A DNA stretch of 49,043 nucleotides from Bacteroidales bacterium (GTDB taxonomy: Bacteria; Bacteroidota; Bacteroidia; Bacteroidales; UBA932): positions 1 through 49,043 of the forward strand of contig JAKSKO010000006.1 of assembly GCA_024401715.1 (NCBI GenBank). The letters run 5' to 3'. Shown here piece after piece: positions 9,898-18,378 of the stretch. The position numbers were made by a program, and so were the translations under genes. The notes beneath the pieces are model-generated. The model had not been told where the DNA came from. It made no database searches and worked only from the letters and a program-made list of their open reading frames with translations. How positions within the stretch are numbered: the first letter of the stretch is position 1; each line of letters begins with the position of its first letter.

Positions 9898-12800
9898 TTA
9901 AAGACCAATCTTAAGTGTGAAGGTGAACTGACGTGCAAGAGGCACAGCCACACCACCTGTATTGAAGAATTCCGGATCCTGTCCATTCAGCTTTTTGTCT
10001 GCATAGATAAGGAACGGGTTGGTTGCCATAAACTTGAGAGACAGCTTGTTAAGCTTGATCTTCTCCACCCATTTGCGTGGGAAGTCGTAAGTGAGGGAGA
10101 TTTCCTTCATACGGATGAAGTCGCCCTTTGCAATACGCTCTGTAGAATAGTTGTAGGCATTGTATGCATACCTTAGGTCTGTATCCTGACGGTTCTGCCA
10201 AACACTGGCGATAACAGGGATGTTTGTATATTTCTCATCACCCGGCACTGTCCAGCGGTTGCGGAACTCCTTAGGCATGGAATCAAGGTCGTTATAGCTG
10301 CTGCGGAACACCGGATCCATGCGGATGACATTACCGAAAGAGTATGTCATGAACACGTTGAGGGTGAAGCCGTAGAATTCGAATACGTTACCGAAAGAGC
10401 CCACATCTGTAGGATCCACGTTGCCGGAGTAAACAAGCCAGTTGTTAAGTTTCTCTGGATCGGACTCCTGGAAGTAGATGTCACTTACAGTTGTCTCGCC
10501 CTCTGCATTTACGAATGTAGGAAGACCCTGGGAGTTAAGACCCTTGAAAGGAATTGAGAAGATACCGCGTACAGGGTAGCCCTCCTGTGCAAAGCCGTTA
10601 CCTGTGATGAGGTCTACGGCACGCACGGTGGTCTTGAGGTCTGTAACCACGTTCTTTGAATGTGAATAGATGAAGTTGGTTGTCCATCTGAAGTTCTTTG
10701 CCTTCACATTAACTGTAGTGAGGGATGCCTCCATACCGCTTGATTTCATTGTTGCAATGTTACCAAGCTTCTGAACCTGTCCGCCAATGCCCTGGGTGTT
10801 GATTACACCGATAAGGTCGTAGTTGTTACGGGTATACCAGTCGAAGGTGAAGTTGATACGGTTGTTTACGAAACCGGCCTCCAAACCGAGGTTAAGCTCT
10901 TTCTTCTTCTCGTAGGTGAGGTCTGTATTGGCAAGATCGGCAATATAGAGTGCTGTCTCACGTACTGAAGTGAAAGGACGCCAAGGGTTATGCGATGCAA
11001 TAACCACAGCCGAGTTTGTAACTGAAGAAGGACCGCGGTCTGCAGTAAGAGAGTATGAAGCCTTCAGGGAGAGGTGTGAAACAGCCTCCTGGATAGGTTT
11101 CATGAATTCCTCCTCATGAATGTTCCAGGCACCAGAAACGTTCCATGTAGGAAGCCAGCGTGCCGTACGGCTCTTGCCAAGTTTGTTGGTACCCTCGTAA
11201 CGGAATGTTCCGTTCAAAGTGTATCGGCCGGCATAAGAATAGGTGCCGTTTGCGAAGAACGCTGCAGAACGCACATGAGTGTTGGTCATAGTGAAGTACT
11301 CCGAGTTCTCCTCGTTACCTTTCTTGAACACATGGTAGTCATATGCAGGAGTCTCGCCCATACCATACTGGATGCCCCAGCCGCGGAACCATGTACCGTG
11401 ACGCTCCTGGCTGTTGATCTCTGTACCGCCGAAGAGGTTAACGATATGTTTCTGTGCGAAAGTCTGGTTGTAGTTCACTGTAGCACGGAAATCCCATCCG
11501 AAAAGGGAGTTGTCCGTACGCTCGTAGATACCGCCCTGCGGAAGAACCGATACAGGAAGGGCATATGGATTGTCCGGATCCTTGTACAGATAAGGGTTAT
11601 TGTCACGGATTGTTGCAGTATCCATTGCACGGTATGCAAGAGCCTGGTTGGATTCGTCAAGAATATAATGCTCCTGTGAAGTTGAAGTATATTTAACCGC
11701 ACCAAGGGCAGAGAATTCCAACTGCTTGATAGGCTTGAATTTCAACTCGCCCTGAACACGTACATCGGCCACGCTGAGGTCGATATAGTTGTTATTCAAC
11801 TCATGCTTGATGTTGAAAGGTGCATAATTCCTGGTGTAGTACTCGTCGGCGTCAAGGGCGCGCGAAGTGTTCAACGCATAGGAATAAGGGTTGATATCGA
11901 AGTCACGCTTAACCTCGCCGGAAACAACATCTGTTGTCTGGCCAAGTGTACCAGGCGCACGCTGCTTACGGAAGGAAGCGTTGCTGATGAGGTTGAATGA
12001 AAGGCAGTCAAGGAACTTGAATGTGGTGTTCAGGTTACCGGTGTAACGCTGAACTTTGCTCTGCTGTGTCCAACCCGGATCCTGCATCACAGAAAGTGAA
12101 GCATAGTAGGTTGCCTTCTCCGAACCGCCTGAAGCACTGAGAGAGTGGTTGTGCTGTACGGCATTTGAGAACAGATAGTCGAACCAGTCTGTATTACGGT
12201 ACTCTGCGGCGCGAAGGTATTCTGCCCTTGCCTCCGGAGTGTTGGCAAGGCCGAACTGGCCTGAAGTCTTGTCGTACTGGCTTATAAGCTGGTACATCTT
12301 ACCGTAAATACCGCTTGAAGATGCATTTGAAACGGATGCATAGTTCAAATATCCCTTCTGCTCCAACTCCTGGTAAACACCCATCTGATCCTGGGAGTTC
12401 ATGATGTTGAAAGTGCTGTATGAAGGTTTCAGACGTGTAGTGAACTCACCTGTATAATTCAAGTTGAACTGTCCGGCACGGCCTTTCTTGGTGGTAACCA
12501 CAATCACACCGGCCATAGCGCGTGCACCGTAGATTGAAGTTGCAGAACCGTCCTTAAGGATGTCGAAGCTCTCGATATCCTCGGAGTTCAGGCCCGCGAT
12601 TGCAGATGAAATCAAAGTATTCGCATCACCTGAAGAAAGCTGGTCTGCACTTACATCCACAACATCTTCCATGATGACGCCGTCCACAACCCACAAAGGT
12701 TTTGATGAACCATAGATGGAAGTTGCACCACGGACACGGATCTTAGGCGCTGTACCGAAAGTACCCGAAACGTTCTGAACGGACACACCGGCAACACGGC

Positions 12801-13233
12801 CTTCCAGCGAACGGCTGACATCCGCCATACCATCAAGTTTGGTGGAAGCAGCATCGATTTTTGCTGAGGAACCTGTGAACAAACGGCGGTCTGTAACCTG
12901 CATACCGGTTACGACAACCTCGTCCAGCACGGATGCATCACTTTCAAGCACGATTTTCATGTTTGAAGTGATTTTTACCCTTGCATCCTTACAACCCATG
13001 AATTTGGCTGTAACATACTGGGCACTTGCCGGCACGTCATTAATCTGGAACTTACCGTTCAGATCTGTGAGTGCAGTCAGGTTGGTACCGTCCACGGCAA
13101 CGTAAGCACCGATGGCCGGGGTACCGTCCTCAGCGTAGATGACACTACCAGAAACTGTCCTCGACTGGGCAAAAGCCAGCTGAGAAAACAGAATCAAAAA
13201 CAGTGTCGCTAGAAAAAAGCTTAATTTTTTCAT
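9898..13233 (-). CDS. SusC/RagA-family TonB-linked outer-membrane transporter
   Basis: A 1111-aa protein. After a signal peptide (cleavage near AFA-Q) comes a carboxypeptidase-regulatory-like domain (about 26-100), the SusC signature LDEVVVTG (about 103-110), a plug domain (S-L-E-G-R-V-A-G-V near 145; IRVRGATSI; LWVVDGV), and a beta-barrel ending in an aromatic strand (RQFTFTLKIGL). It imports large ligands across the outer membrane with energy from TonB, paired with the SusD protein encoded next. It is the first gene of the six-gene operon. Its predicted promoter lies about 100 bp upstream, leaving a leader of roughly 95 nt. No anti-sigma-contacting (STN) domain is seen, so there is no sign of sigma/anti-sigma control. 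Confidence 0.96.
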   Translation of the reverse strand: MKKLSFFLATLFLILFSQLAFAQSRTVSGSVIYAEDGTPAIGAYVAVDGTNLTALTDLNGKFQINDVPASAQYVTAKFMGCKDARVKITSNMKIVLESDASVLDEVVVTGMQVTDRRLFTGSSAKIDAASTKLDGMADVSRSLEGRVAGVSVQNVSGTFGTAPKIRVRGATSIYGSSKPLWVVDGVIMEDVVDVSADQLSSGDANTLISSAIAGLNSEDIESFDILKDGSATSIYGARAMAGVIVVTTKKGRAGQFNLNYTGEFTTRLKPSYSTFNIMNSQDQMGVYQELEQKGYLNYASVSNASSSGIYGKMYQLISQYDKTSGQFGLANTPEARAEYLRAAEYRNTDWFDYLFSNAVQHNHSLSASGGSEKATYYASLSVMQDPGWTQQSKVQRYTGNLNTTFKFLDCLSFNLISNASFRKQRAPGTLGQTTDVVSGEVKRDFDINPYSYALNTSRALDADEYYTRNYAPFNIKHELNNNYIDLSVADVRVQGELKFKPIKQLEFSALGAVKYTSTSQEHYILDESNQALAYRAMDTATIRDNNPYLYKDPDNPYALPVSVLPQGGIYERTDNSLFGWDFRATVNYNQTFAQKHIVNLFGGTEINSQERHGTWFRGWGIQYGMGETPAYDYHVFKKGNEENSEYFTMTNTHVRSAAFFANGTYSYAGRYTLNGTFRYEGTNKLGKSRTARWLPTWNVSGAWNIHEEEFMKPIQEAVSHLSLKASYSLTADRGPSSVTNSAVVIASHNPWRPFTSVRETALYIADLANTDLTYEKKKELNLGLEAGFVNNRINFTFDWYTRNNYDLIGVINTQGIGGQVQKLGNIATMKSSGMEASLTTVNVKAKNFRWTTNFIYSHSKNVVTDLKTTVRAVDLITGNGFAQEGYPVRGIFSIPFKGLNSQGLPTFVNAEGETTVSDIYFQESDPEKLNNWLVYSGNVDPTDVGSFGNVFEFYGFTLNVFMTYSFGNVIRMDPVFRSSYNDLDSMPKEFRNRWTVPGDEKYTNIPVIASVWQNRQDTDLRYAYNAYNYSTERIAKGDFIRMKEISLTYDFPRKWVEKIKLNKLSLKFMATNPFLIYADKKLNGQDPEFFNTGGVAVPLARQFTFTLKIGL

Positions 13234-13334
13234 ACGCTAAAGTTTAATAATGATTAATTTTGAATATAAATACTTTCAATTCGTAAGTACAATACCCTAT
13301 CTTTTCATCGCTTCAATAACGAAAAAATATGGCG

Positions 13335-13365
13335 CGAAGATAATAAATCTTCAGCAAAAAGGCAA
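13335..13365 (-). promoter_or_regulatory. Candidate promoter of the SusC operon
   Basis: On the minus strand, TTGC (13362-13365), 19 bp, then TATCTTCG (13335-13342). This differs from the TAnnTTTG consensus by one base and has the usual 19-bp spacer. It is the best candidate in the 356-bp gap 13234-13589, which otherwise holds only the terminator at 13491-13533 and an imperfect palindrome at 13458-13477. Confidence 0.5.
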
Positions 13366-13490
13366 TAGAGGCCACCTGAAGCAGAAATTAACATATTATA
13401 ATATCTTTATGCCAACAGGTAACACTTTTTATGCGAAATAACACTAAACAGATTGCATATCATAAATATTATGCACAATTTGCATACAAA

Positions 13491-13533
13491 AATAAAGTTC
13501 GTAAAAAATATAACTTTTTTCACGAACTTTATT
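13491..13533 (-). terminator. Long AT-rich hairpin downstream of the glucosaminidase gene
   Basis: Arms AATAAAGTTCGT (13491-13502) and ACGAACTTTATT (13522-13533) are perfectly complementary. The inner A6/T6 runs extend the stem to about 18 bp with one bulged C and a 6-nt loop. On the minus strand the hairpin is followed by TTTTTG. It starts 57 bp past the glucosaminidase stop. A terminator is most likely; an operator is possible because it also lies upstream of the SusC promoter. Confidence 0.65.
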
Positions 13534-13589
13534 CAAACCCTTTCGGATGTCCCAACTGGATTCAGATTACAATTTGTAAGCCACTTGCC

Positions 13590-14561
13590 TTACCTCCCGC
13601 TTCGAAGATTGACCGTATCATCTTCACGCAGAATAACATCGGCACTCTTATAGTGATTATATTTAAGGATGGACTTCAGGGAAACTGCATACTTCTGGGA
13701 TATCTGCCATAGATTATCCCCATCGCTGCAGATATGTTTCTCCAGGCCTTTCACAGCGCGATTAGCCTTCGGCCTCAGGTATACAACCTCGCCTGAAACA
13801 AGGGCACGGTCTTTCTTCACGTCATTGAAAGCCATCAGTTCCTTCGGAAAAAGGTCGTAAAGAAGGGCTATGCTTTTGAAAGTCTCGCCCTCACGCGCAT
13901 ATATGAAAGGGATATCATTAATCTGAAGCACTTCCCTGCTAAGGGAAACGGCAAAACTGCCCCTGCGGCCGGAACCCTCATAGCGGCTGGCCTTTTCAAG
14001 AACGTTGGGAGACTGCGGAAGAATTTCCTCCTGCTGCGCACCCTCCACAGGAGCAAACTTGTCGAAACGGTCCAGATTGTAGCTTTCTATGAGATTGACA
14101 AGTTTGCCGGCATAGGCCGGATCTGTTGCATAACCGGCTTTCTTCAAGCCGTTTGCCCATGAACGGTAGTCTGTTATTTCGAAATCGAAAAGAGAGGCAT
14201 AGCGGGGCTTGTAACGCAAAAAGTCTGAATGATCCTTATATGAATCCAGCACCTGGGAATATTTGCGGAAGCACTCCCCTTTCTTGTCATCATCATGATA
14301 CACCCTCTCACCGGTCCAGTCACTGTGGCATTTTATGCCGAAGTGGTTGTTTGATTCCACAGCCAGCGTACTGCGGCCGAAACCCGATTCCAGCAAGCCC
14401 TGAGCCAGGGTGATACTTGCCGGGATACCGCTGCGGTACATCTCGGACACGGCAAGCGAAGAATAGCGGGCCACATAGGCTTCCACCAAATCCTTCGTGG
14501 TATCGGCAGTGAGGCTGTAGGAAAGCAGAAATGCAAGAAAAACAAGTATGCTCTTTCTCAT
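13590..14561 (-). CDS. Secreted N-acetylglucosaminidase (GH73 type) with two LysM domains
   Basis: A 323-aa protein with an N-terminal signal peptide (about residues 1-19). The glucosaminidase domain covers about 25-175, with the predicted catalytic Glu58 in LAQGLLESGFG and the family motifs NNHFGIKC and YATDPAYA. Two LysM-like domains follow (about 212-265 and 272-323), which would hold the enzyme on peptidoglycan. Likely role: cleaving the glycan strand of peptidoglycan during growth or division, in the periplasm. Its start overlaps the rnz stop by one base (TAATG), so translation is probably coupled to the rpsA-rnz transcript. Confidence 0.9.
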   Translation of the reverse strand: MRKSILVFLAFLLSYSLTADTTKDLVEAYVARYSSLAVSEMYRSGIPASITLAQGLLESGFGRSTLAVESNNHFGIKCHSDWTGERVYHDDDKKGECFRKYSQVLDSYKDHSDFLRYKPRYASLFDFEITDYRSWANGLKKAGYATDPAYAGKLVNLIESYNLDRFDKFAPVEGAQQEEILPQSPNVLEKASRYEGSGRRGSFAVSLSREVLQINDIPFIYAREGETFKSIALLYDLFPKELMAFNDVKKDRALVSGEVVYLRPKANRAVKGLEKHICSDGDNLWQISQKYAVSLKSILKYNHYKSADVILREDDTVNLRSGR

Positions 14562-15439
14562 TATAAAGGTATTATGGGTAAATCAATAATCTGTCCGTCG
14601 TCCAATGCCGTGGATGCCGGGAAAATGCTGCGCAGTTCCTCTTCATAGCGGCCGTGGATATCCTCCTCCTTAATGGCCGATGAGTAGTGTGCAACGATAA
14701 GGCGGCCCACCTGCGCGTCAAGGGCGCATTTCGCAGCATCGGCCGTGGTACTGTGCTTACGGAATTGGGCCTTGTTACTGTCCTCCACGAAATAAGTGCC
14801 CTCGTGATACAGCAGGTCCACGCCTTTCACCCAGGATGCAAGCTCCGGGAACGGGGCGGTATCGCTGCAATAGGCATAGCTGCGTGCCTTGCAAGGCTCC
14901 TTCTTATATAAAGGTGTACCGGTTTCGCGGAAAAGGAAGCCGAAAGTCTCTATTCCGTGATTCAGCGGAAATGCAAGAATCTCCAGGCCCGGAAACTCCG
15001 CAACAACTTCCGGGGCCTTCATCTTCAGAGGAACGAAGACAATCTCATAAGGGTCTTTGTCTCCCCAAAAAGATTTGTAGAAGGTGATGATGGAACCCAG
15101 CGCATTGGGCCCGTAGATGTACAGGGGCTTGCTGCGGTTGTTCATGGCCATGGTGGACAGCAGGGGGAAAAGCCCGAACATATGGTCCCCATGGATATGG
15201 GAGATGAAAATGCCGTCCAGCTGGTTTTTTGATATGCGTCTGATACCCTGGACACGATTTTCCCTGCACCACTGGGCCAGACGTTCGTTCTGCTGCAGGA
15301 TGCGGCTTTGCACCCCCTCACTGCAGTCTATTAAGAACAAGCGCTCAGCTGCCTGAAGCAACTGAGCACTTGATGCACGTTTCAGGTTTGGCTTCGCAGA
15401 AGCCGTACCCAATATGTTCAATGTGAATTTACCGGCCAT
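14561..15439 (-). CDS. rnz: Ribonuclease Z (tRNA 3' processing endonuclease)
   Basis: A 292-aa metallo-beta-lactamase-fold protein with the motif S-H-I-H-G-D-H near residue 80 and downstream metal ligands (YCSDTAP, LLYHEGTY, HSTTADAA, VAHYSS). The length and the N-terminal N-I-L-G-T-A-S-A-K-P fit bacterial RNase Z, which removes 3' trailers from tRNA precursors. This is relevant because the nearby tRNA-Ala gene has no encoded CCA. It starts 15 bp after rpsA and overlaps the next gene by one base. Confidence 0.95.
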   Translation of the reverse strand: MAGKFTLNILGTASAKPNLKRASSAQLLQAAERLFLIDCSEGVQSRILQQNERLAQWCRENRVQGIRRISKNQLDGIFISHIHGDHMFGLFPLLSTMAMNNRSKPLYIYGPNALGSIITFYKSFWGDKDPYEIVFVPLKMKAPEVVAEFPGLEILAFPLNHGIETFGFLFRETGTPLYKKEPCKARSYAYCSDTAPFPELASWVKGVDLLYHEGTYFVEDSNKAQFRKHSTTADAAKCALDAQVGRLIVAHYSSAIKEEDIHGRYEEELRSIFPASTALDDGQIIDLPIIPL

Positions 15440-15454
15440 TATCTGGCGGATAAA

Positions 15455-17251
15455 TTACTTTGAGAGCTGCTCTTTCAGAGCTGCAAGAACGTCAAGATCG
15501 CCGAGAGTTGTTTTCTCTACAGAATCGTTGATCTTCTTGACAGCCTTCTTGGCCTGATCTGCCTCAGAAGCAGGTTTCTCTGCCCTCTCTGCCTTTGCAG
15601 GAGCTGCTGCGTAGGTCTTGAGGTGAGATACGGTTACCTTGCGTGAGTTGCGTTTGATGTCGATTACTTTGAAATCGGCAGTCTCGCCTGCTGCAAGAAC
15701 GCTACCGTCCTCTTTAACAAGGTCTCTTGCAGGGCAAACAGCCTCAACGTCACCAGCAAGGATAACAGTAGCCTGTTTGTCTGAAACCTCTGCAACCTTA
15801 CCCTGGGCAACTGTACCTACAGGGAAGTCTTTCTCAATCTGCTCGAATGGGTTTGCAAGAAGCTGCTTGTGACCCAGAGAGAGTTTGTGGTTCTCCTCGT
15901 CGAACTCAAGGATAACAACGTCAAGTTTGTCACCAGGAGCTACAACCTCTGAAGGATGTTTGATCTTGTTCCAAGAAAGGTCGCTGATATGTACGAGCCC
16001 CTCGATACCCTCCTCAAGCTCTGCAAACACACCGAAGTTGGTTACGTTGCGAACTGTTGCAGCGTGCTGGCTGCCTACAGGGTATTTCTCACGGATGTTC
16101 TCCCATGGGTTCTCTACAAGCTGTTTGATACCGAGAGACATCTTCTTCTCCTCGCGGTCCAGGGTGAGGATCTGAGCCTCAACCTCGTCACCAACGTGAA
16201 GGAAGTCCTGGGCAATGCGCAGGCGTGGGCTCCAGCTCATCTCTGAAACGTGGATAAGACCCTCTACGCCCGGCTCAACCTCTACGAATGCGCCGTAATC
16301 CTGTACCAGAACAACTTTGCCCTTAACCTTGTCACCAACTTTGAGGTTAGCGTCAAGAGCCTCCCAAGGATGAGCTGAAAGCTGTTTCAGACCCAGAGCG
16401 ATGCGTTTCTTGTTCTCATCGAAGTCAAGGATAACAACATTGATCTTCTGATCAAGCTCAACAACCTCCTTCGGATGGTTGATACGGCCCCAAGAAAGGT
16501 CTGTGATGTGGATGAGACCGTCAACACCGCCAAGGTCTACGAATACGCCGTAGTCTGTAACGTTCTTAACGATACCCTCAAGTACCTGGCCTTTCTCCAG
16601 TTTGCCGATGATCTCGCTCTTCTGAGCCTCAAGTTCAGCCTCGATAAGAGCTTTGTGTGATACAACTACGTTGCGGAACTCCGGGTTGATCTTAACGATC
16701 TTGAGATCCATAGTAGTATCAACGAACTGATCGTAGTCACGGATAGGTTTAACATCGATCTGGCTGCCTGGAAGGAATGCCTCGATACCGAATACGTCAA
16801 CGATCATACCGCCTTTAGTGCGGGTCTTAACGTAACCTTTAACGATTTCGTCTTTGTTATATGCCTCATTAACGAGGTCCCAAGAATGCACTGCACGAGC
16901 TTTCTTGTGTGAGAGGATAAGCTGGCCGTAGCGGTTCTCTGCGGTCTGAACGTAAACCTCCACTTTGTCACCAACCTTGAGATCCGGATTGTAACGGAAC
17001 TCTGTTGTAGGGATAACACCCTCTGATTTGTAGCCAATGTTAACTACAACCTCTTTCTTGTTGATTGATGTTACAGTACCCTCGGTAACTTCATTCTCGT
17101 TGATTTTAGAGAGGGTTGCGTCGTATTTAGCCTCAATGCTGCTACGATCCGCATCATACACGTTGTCATTCTCAAACGCTTCCCAGTTGAACTCTTCAGG
17201 AGCGATTGATGCATTCAACGATGCATTCTTGATTTCATTTTCGTTTGCCAT
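15455..17251 (-). CDS. rpsA: 30S ribosomal protein S1
   Basis: A 598-aa protein with six S1 (OB-fold RNA-binding) domains at about 50-115, 136-200, 220-290, 305-375, 392-462 and 478-540; the central ones carry the typical G-V-F-V-x-L and GLIH-S-x-x-S-W motifs. S1 binds mRNA on the small subunit, which matters in Bacteroidota, where Shine-Dalgarno pairing is weak. An acidic N-terminal tail and an Ala/Lys/Glu-rich C-terminus flank the repeats. Its promoter gives a leader of about 75 nt, long enough for self-regulation as in other bacteria, though I see no clear structure. It is transcribed with rnz and the glucosaminidase gene. Confidence 0.97.
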   Translation of the reverse strand: MANENEIKNASLNASIAPEEFNWEAFENDNVYDADRSSIEAKYDATLSKINENEVTEGTVTSINKKEVVVNIGYKSEGVIPTTEFRYNPDLKVGDKVEVYVQTAENRYGQLILSHKKARAVHSWDLVNEAYNKDEIVKGYVKTRTKGGMIVDVFGIEAFLPGSQIDVKPIRDYDQFVDTTMDLKIVKINPEFRNVVVSHKALIEAELEAQKSEIIGKLEKGQVLEGIVKNVTDYGVFVDLGGVDGLIHITDLSWGRINHPKEVVELDQKINVVILDFDENKKRIALGLKQLSAHPWEALDANLKVGDKVKGKVVLVQDYGAFVEVEPGVEGLIHVSEMSWSPRLRIAQDFLHVGDEVEAQILTLDREEKKMSLGIKQLVENPWENIREKYPVGSQHAATVRNVTNFGVFAELEEGIEGLVHISDLSWNKIKHPSEVVAPGDKLDVVILEFDEENHKLSLGHKQLLANPFEQIEKDFPVGTVAQGKVAEVSDKQATVILAGDVEAVCPARDLVKEDGSVLAAGETADFKVIDIKRNSRKVTVSHLKTYAAAPAKAERAEKPASEADQAKKAVKKINDSVEKTTLGDLDVLAALKEQLSK

Positions 17252-17333
17252 AATGGATTTTTTTGAAAATTAATACGTTAAACTTTATGTTTTGACCTTG
17301 CGGGACACACGTACGCGCGCCCGGAAAGGGACG

Positions 17334-17364
17334 CAAATATACAAATTTTATTTGTAACCCCAAT
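17334..17364 (-). promoter_or_regulatory. rpsA promoter
   Basis: On the minus strand ATTG (17361-17364), 19 bp, TATATTTG (17334-17341). This is a full match to the Bacteroidota -7 box at the standard spacing. The -33 box begins 3 bp past the corA-like stop codon. Confidence 0.8.
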
Positions 17365-17366
17365 GG

Positions 17367-18323
17367 CTACAACAACTTTTTCGTACGGAAAATAATGTAA
17401 ACCACCACAACTGACAGCATAAGGTAGCCTACGATAAGCAGCCAGTCCCACGGGCCGAAAGTGTCCAGGATAGGCAGTTTAACGTTCATGCCGTAGAAGC
17501 TGGTGATAAGGGTTGGAGGCATGAACATGAGGCTTACGACGGTGAATACCTTCATAATCTTGTTCTGGTCCAGATTCACCAGACCCAGCACCGTATCCTG
17601 GAGATATTCCAGACGCTCAAAATTGAAATTAGTGTGGTTGATAAGTGAGGCGATATCCTTCAGCACAACATTGCATCGGCCCTGCATGCCTTTCGGAAGC
17701 TTGGCGGTCTTGAGGATGCTGCCTATCATGCGCTGCTTGTCCACAATATTCTCCCTAACCACCATGGTATTCTCCTGCAACTGATTGATATCCAAGAGAA
17801 TATCCTCTGTAATCTTTTCCTCTCCCTGGCTAATCTTGCGGCTTAGCTGGGCAATCTCCTTGCTCATGATCTCAATCATATCGGCATCCAGGTCCACACG
17901 CTGCTCCATAAGCGAAAGGAACACGTGGAAGTTGCTGGTATACTGTTTCGGGAAAGCCCTTACGCGGCGCTGCAAATCCGTGAAGGATTTCAGCTGTATC
18001 TCCCTGATGGTAACGATGGTGCAGCCGATAAGCACGAAGGAGACAGCCTCCATGGCATAATCGTCCGGACCCGGGAGAATGAAGTTGGTGTTCAGGAATA
18101 TACCTTTCTCTGTTTCTATGAAGCGGGAAGAACTCTCAATCTCCTCCGCCTTCGAACGGGCCTGGAGAGAACAGTCCAGAAAAGCTTCGGCCGCCTTTTT
18201 TTCCTCTCCAGATGGGGAAAGAAGGTCTATCCAAAGCACGTCTTCTCTATTGAGGGTGGCAAAATCCGCTTCCGTACAGGAAACCATCATCTGACCGTTT
18301 GATTTGTAAAATATCTGGATCAT
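17367..18323 (-). CDS. corA: CorA-family divalent metal (Mg2+/Co2+) channel
   Basis: A 318-aa protein from the chosen start. It has a cytoplasmic alpha/beta domain, long helices, and two C-terminal membrane segments with the family signature Y-G-M-N (in SFYGMNV) at the end of the first. CorA proteins form pentameric Mg2+ channels in the inner membrane. The open frame extends to a TTG at 18350, but that codon lies inside the -7 promoter box (18348-18355). The start is therefore placed at the ATG at 18323, giving MIQIFYK and a leader of roughly 20 nt. It has its own promoter and ends just before the rpsA promoter. Confidence 0.92.
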   Translation of the reverse strand: MIQIFYKSNGQMMVSCTEADFATLNREDVLWIDLLSPSGEEKKAAEAFLDCSLQARSKAEEIESSSRFIETEKGIFLNTNFILPGPDDYAMEAVSFVLIGCTIVTIREIQLKSFTDLQRRVRAFPKQYTSNFHVFLSLMEQRVDLDADMIEIMSKEIAQLSRKISQGEEKITEDILLDINQLQENTMVVRENIVDKQRMIGSILKTAKLPKGMQGRCNVVLKDIASLINHTNFNFERLEYLQDTVLGLVNLDQNKIMKVFTVVSLMFMPPTLITSFYGMNVKLPILDTFGPWDWLLIVGYLMLSVVVVYIIFRTKKLL

Positions 18324-18347
18324 AACGTATTCAGGAGGTTTATCGGA

Positions 18348-18378
18348 CAAAAGTAGGGATTTTTTATCAAAACGCCAA
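18348..18378 (-). promoter_or_regulatory. Promoter of the corA-like gene
   Basis: On the minus strand TTGG (18375-18378), 19 bp, TACTTTTG (18348-18355), an exact TAnnTTTG box. It fills the gap between the DUF1343 stop (18379) and the corA-like ATG and rules out the upstream TTG start. Confidence 0.75.

Noticed and set aside
13250-13712. Small plus-strand ORFs (62-93 codons) in the gap upstream of SusC
   Set aside because: AT-rich composition, mutual overlap, no family match, and they cover the SusC promoter and the hairpin at 13491-13533.
18324-18350. TTG-started N-terminal extension of the corA-like protein
   Set aside because: The TTG is part of an exact TAnnTTTG promoter box with a correctly spaced upstream element. 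The Abi-like TTG at 47737 is rejected on the same ground.
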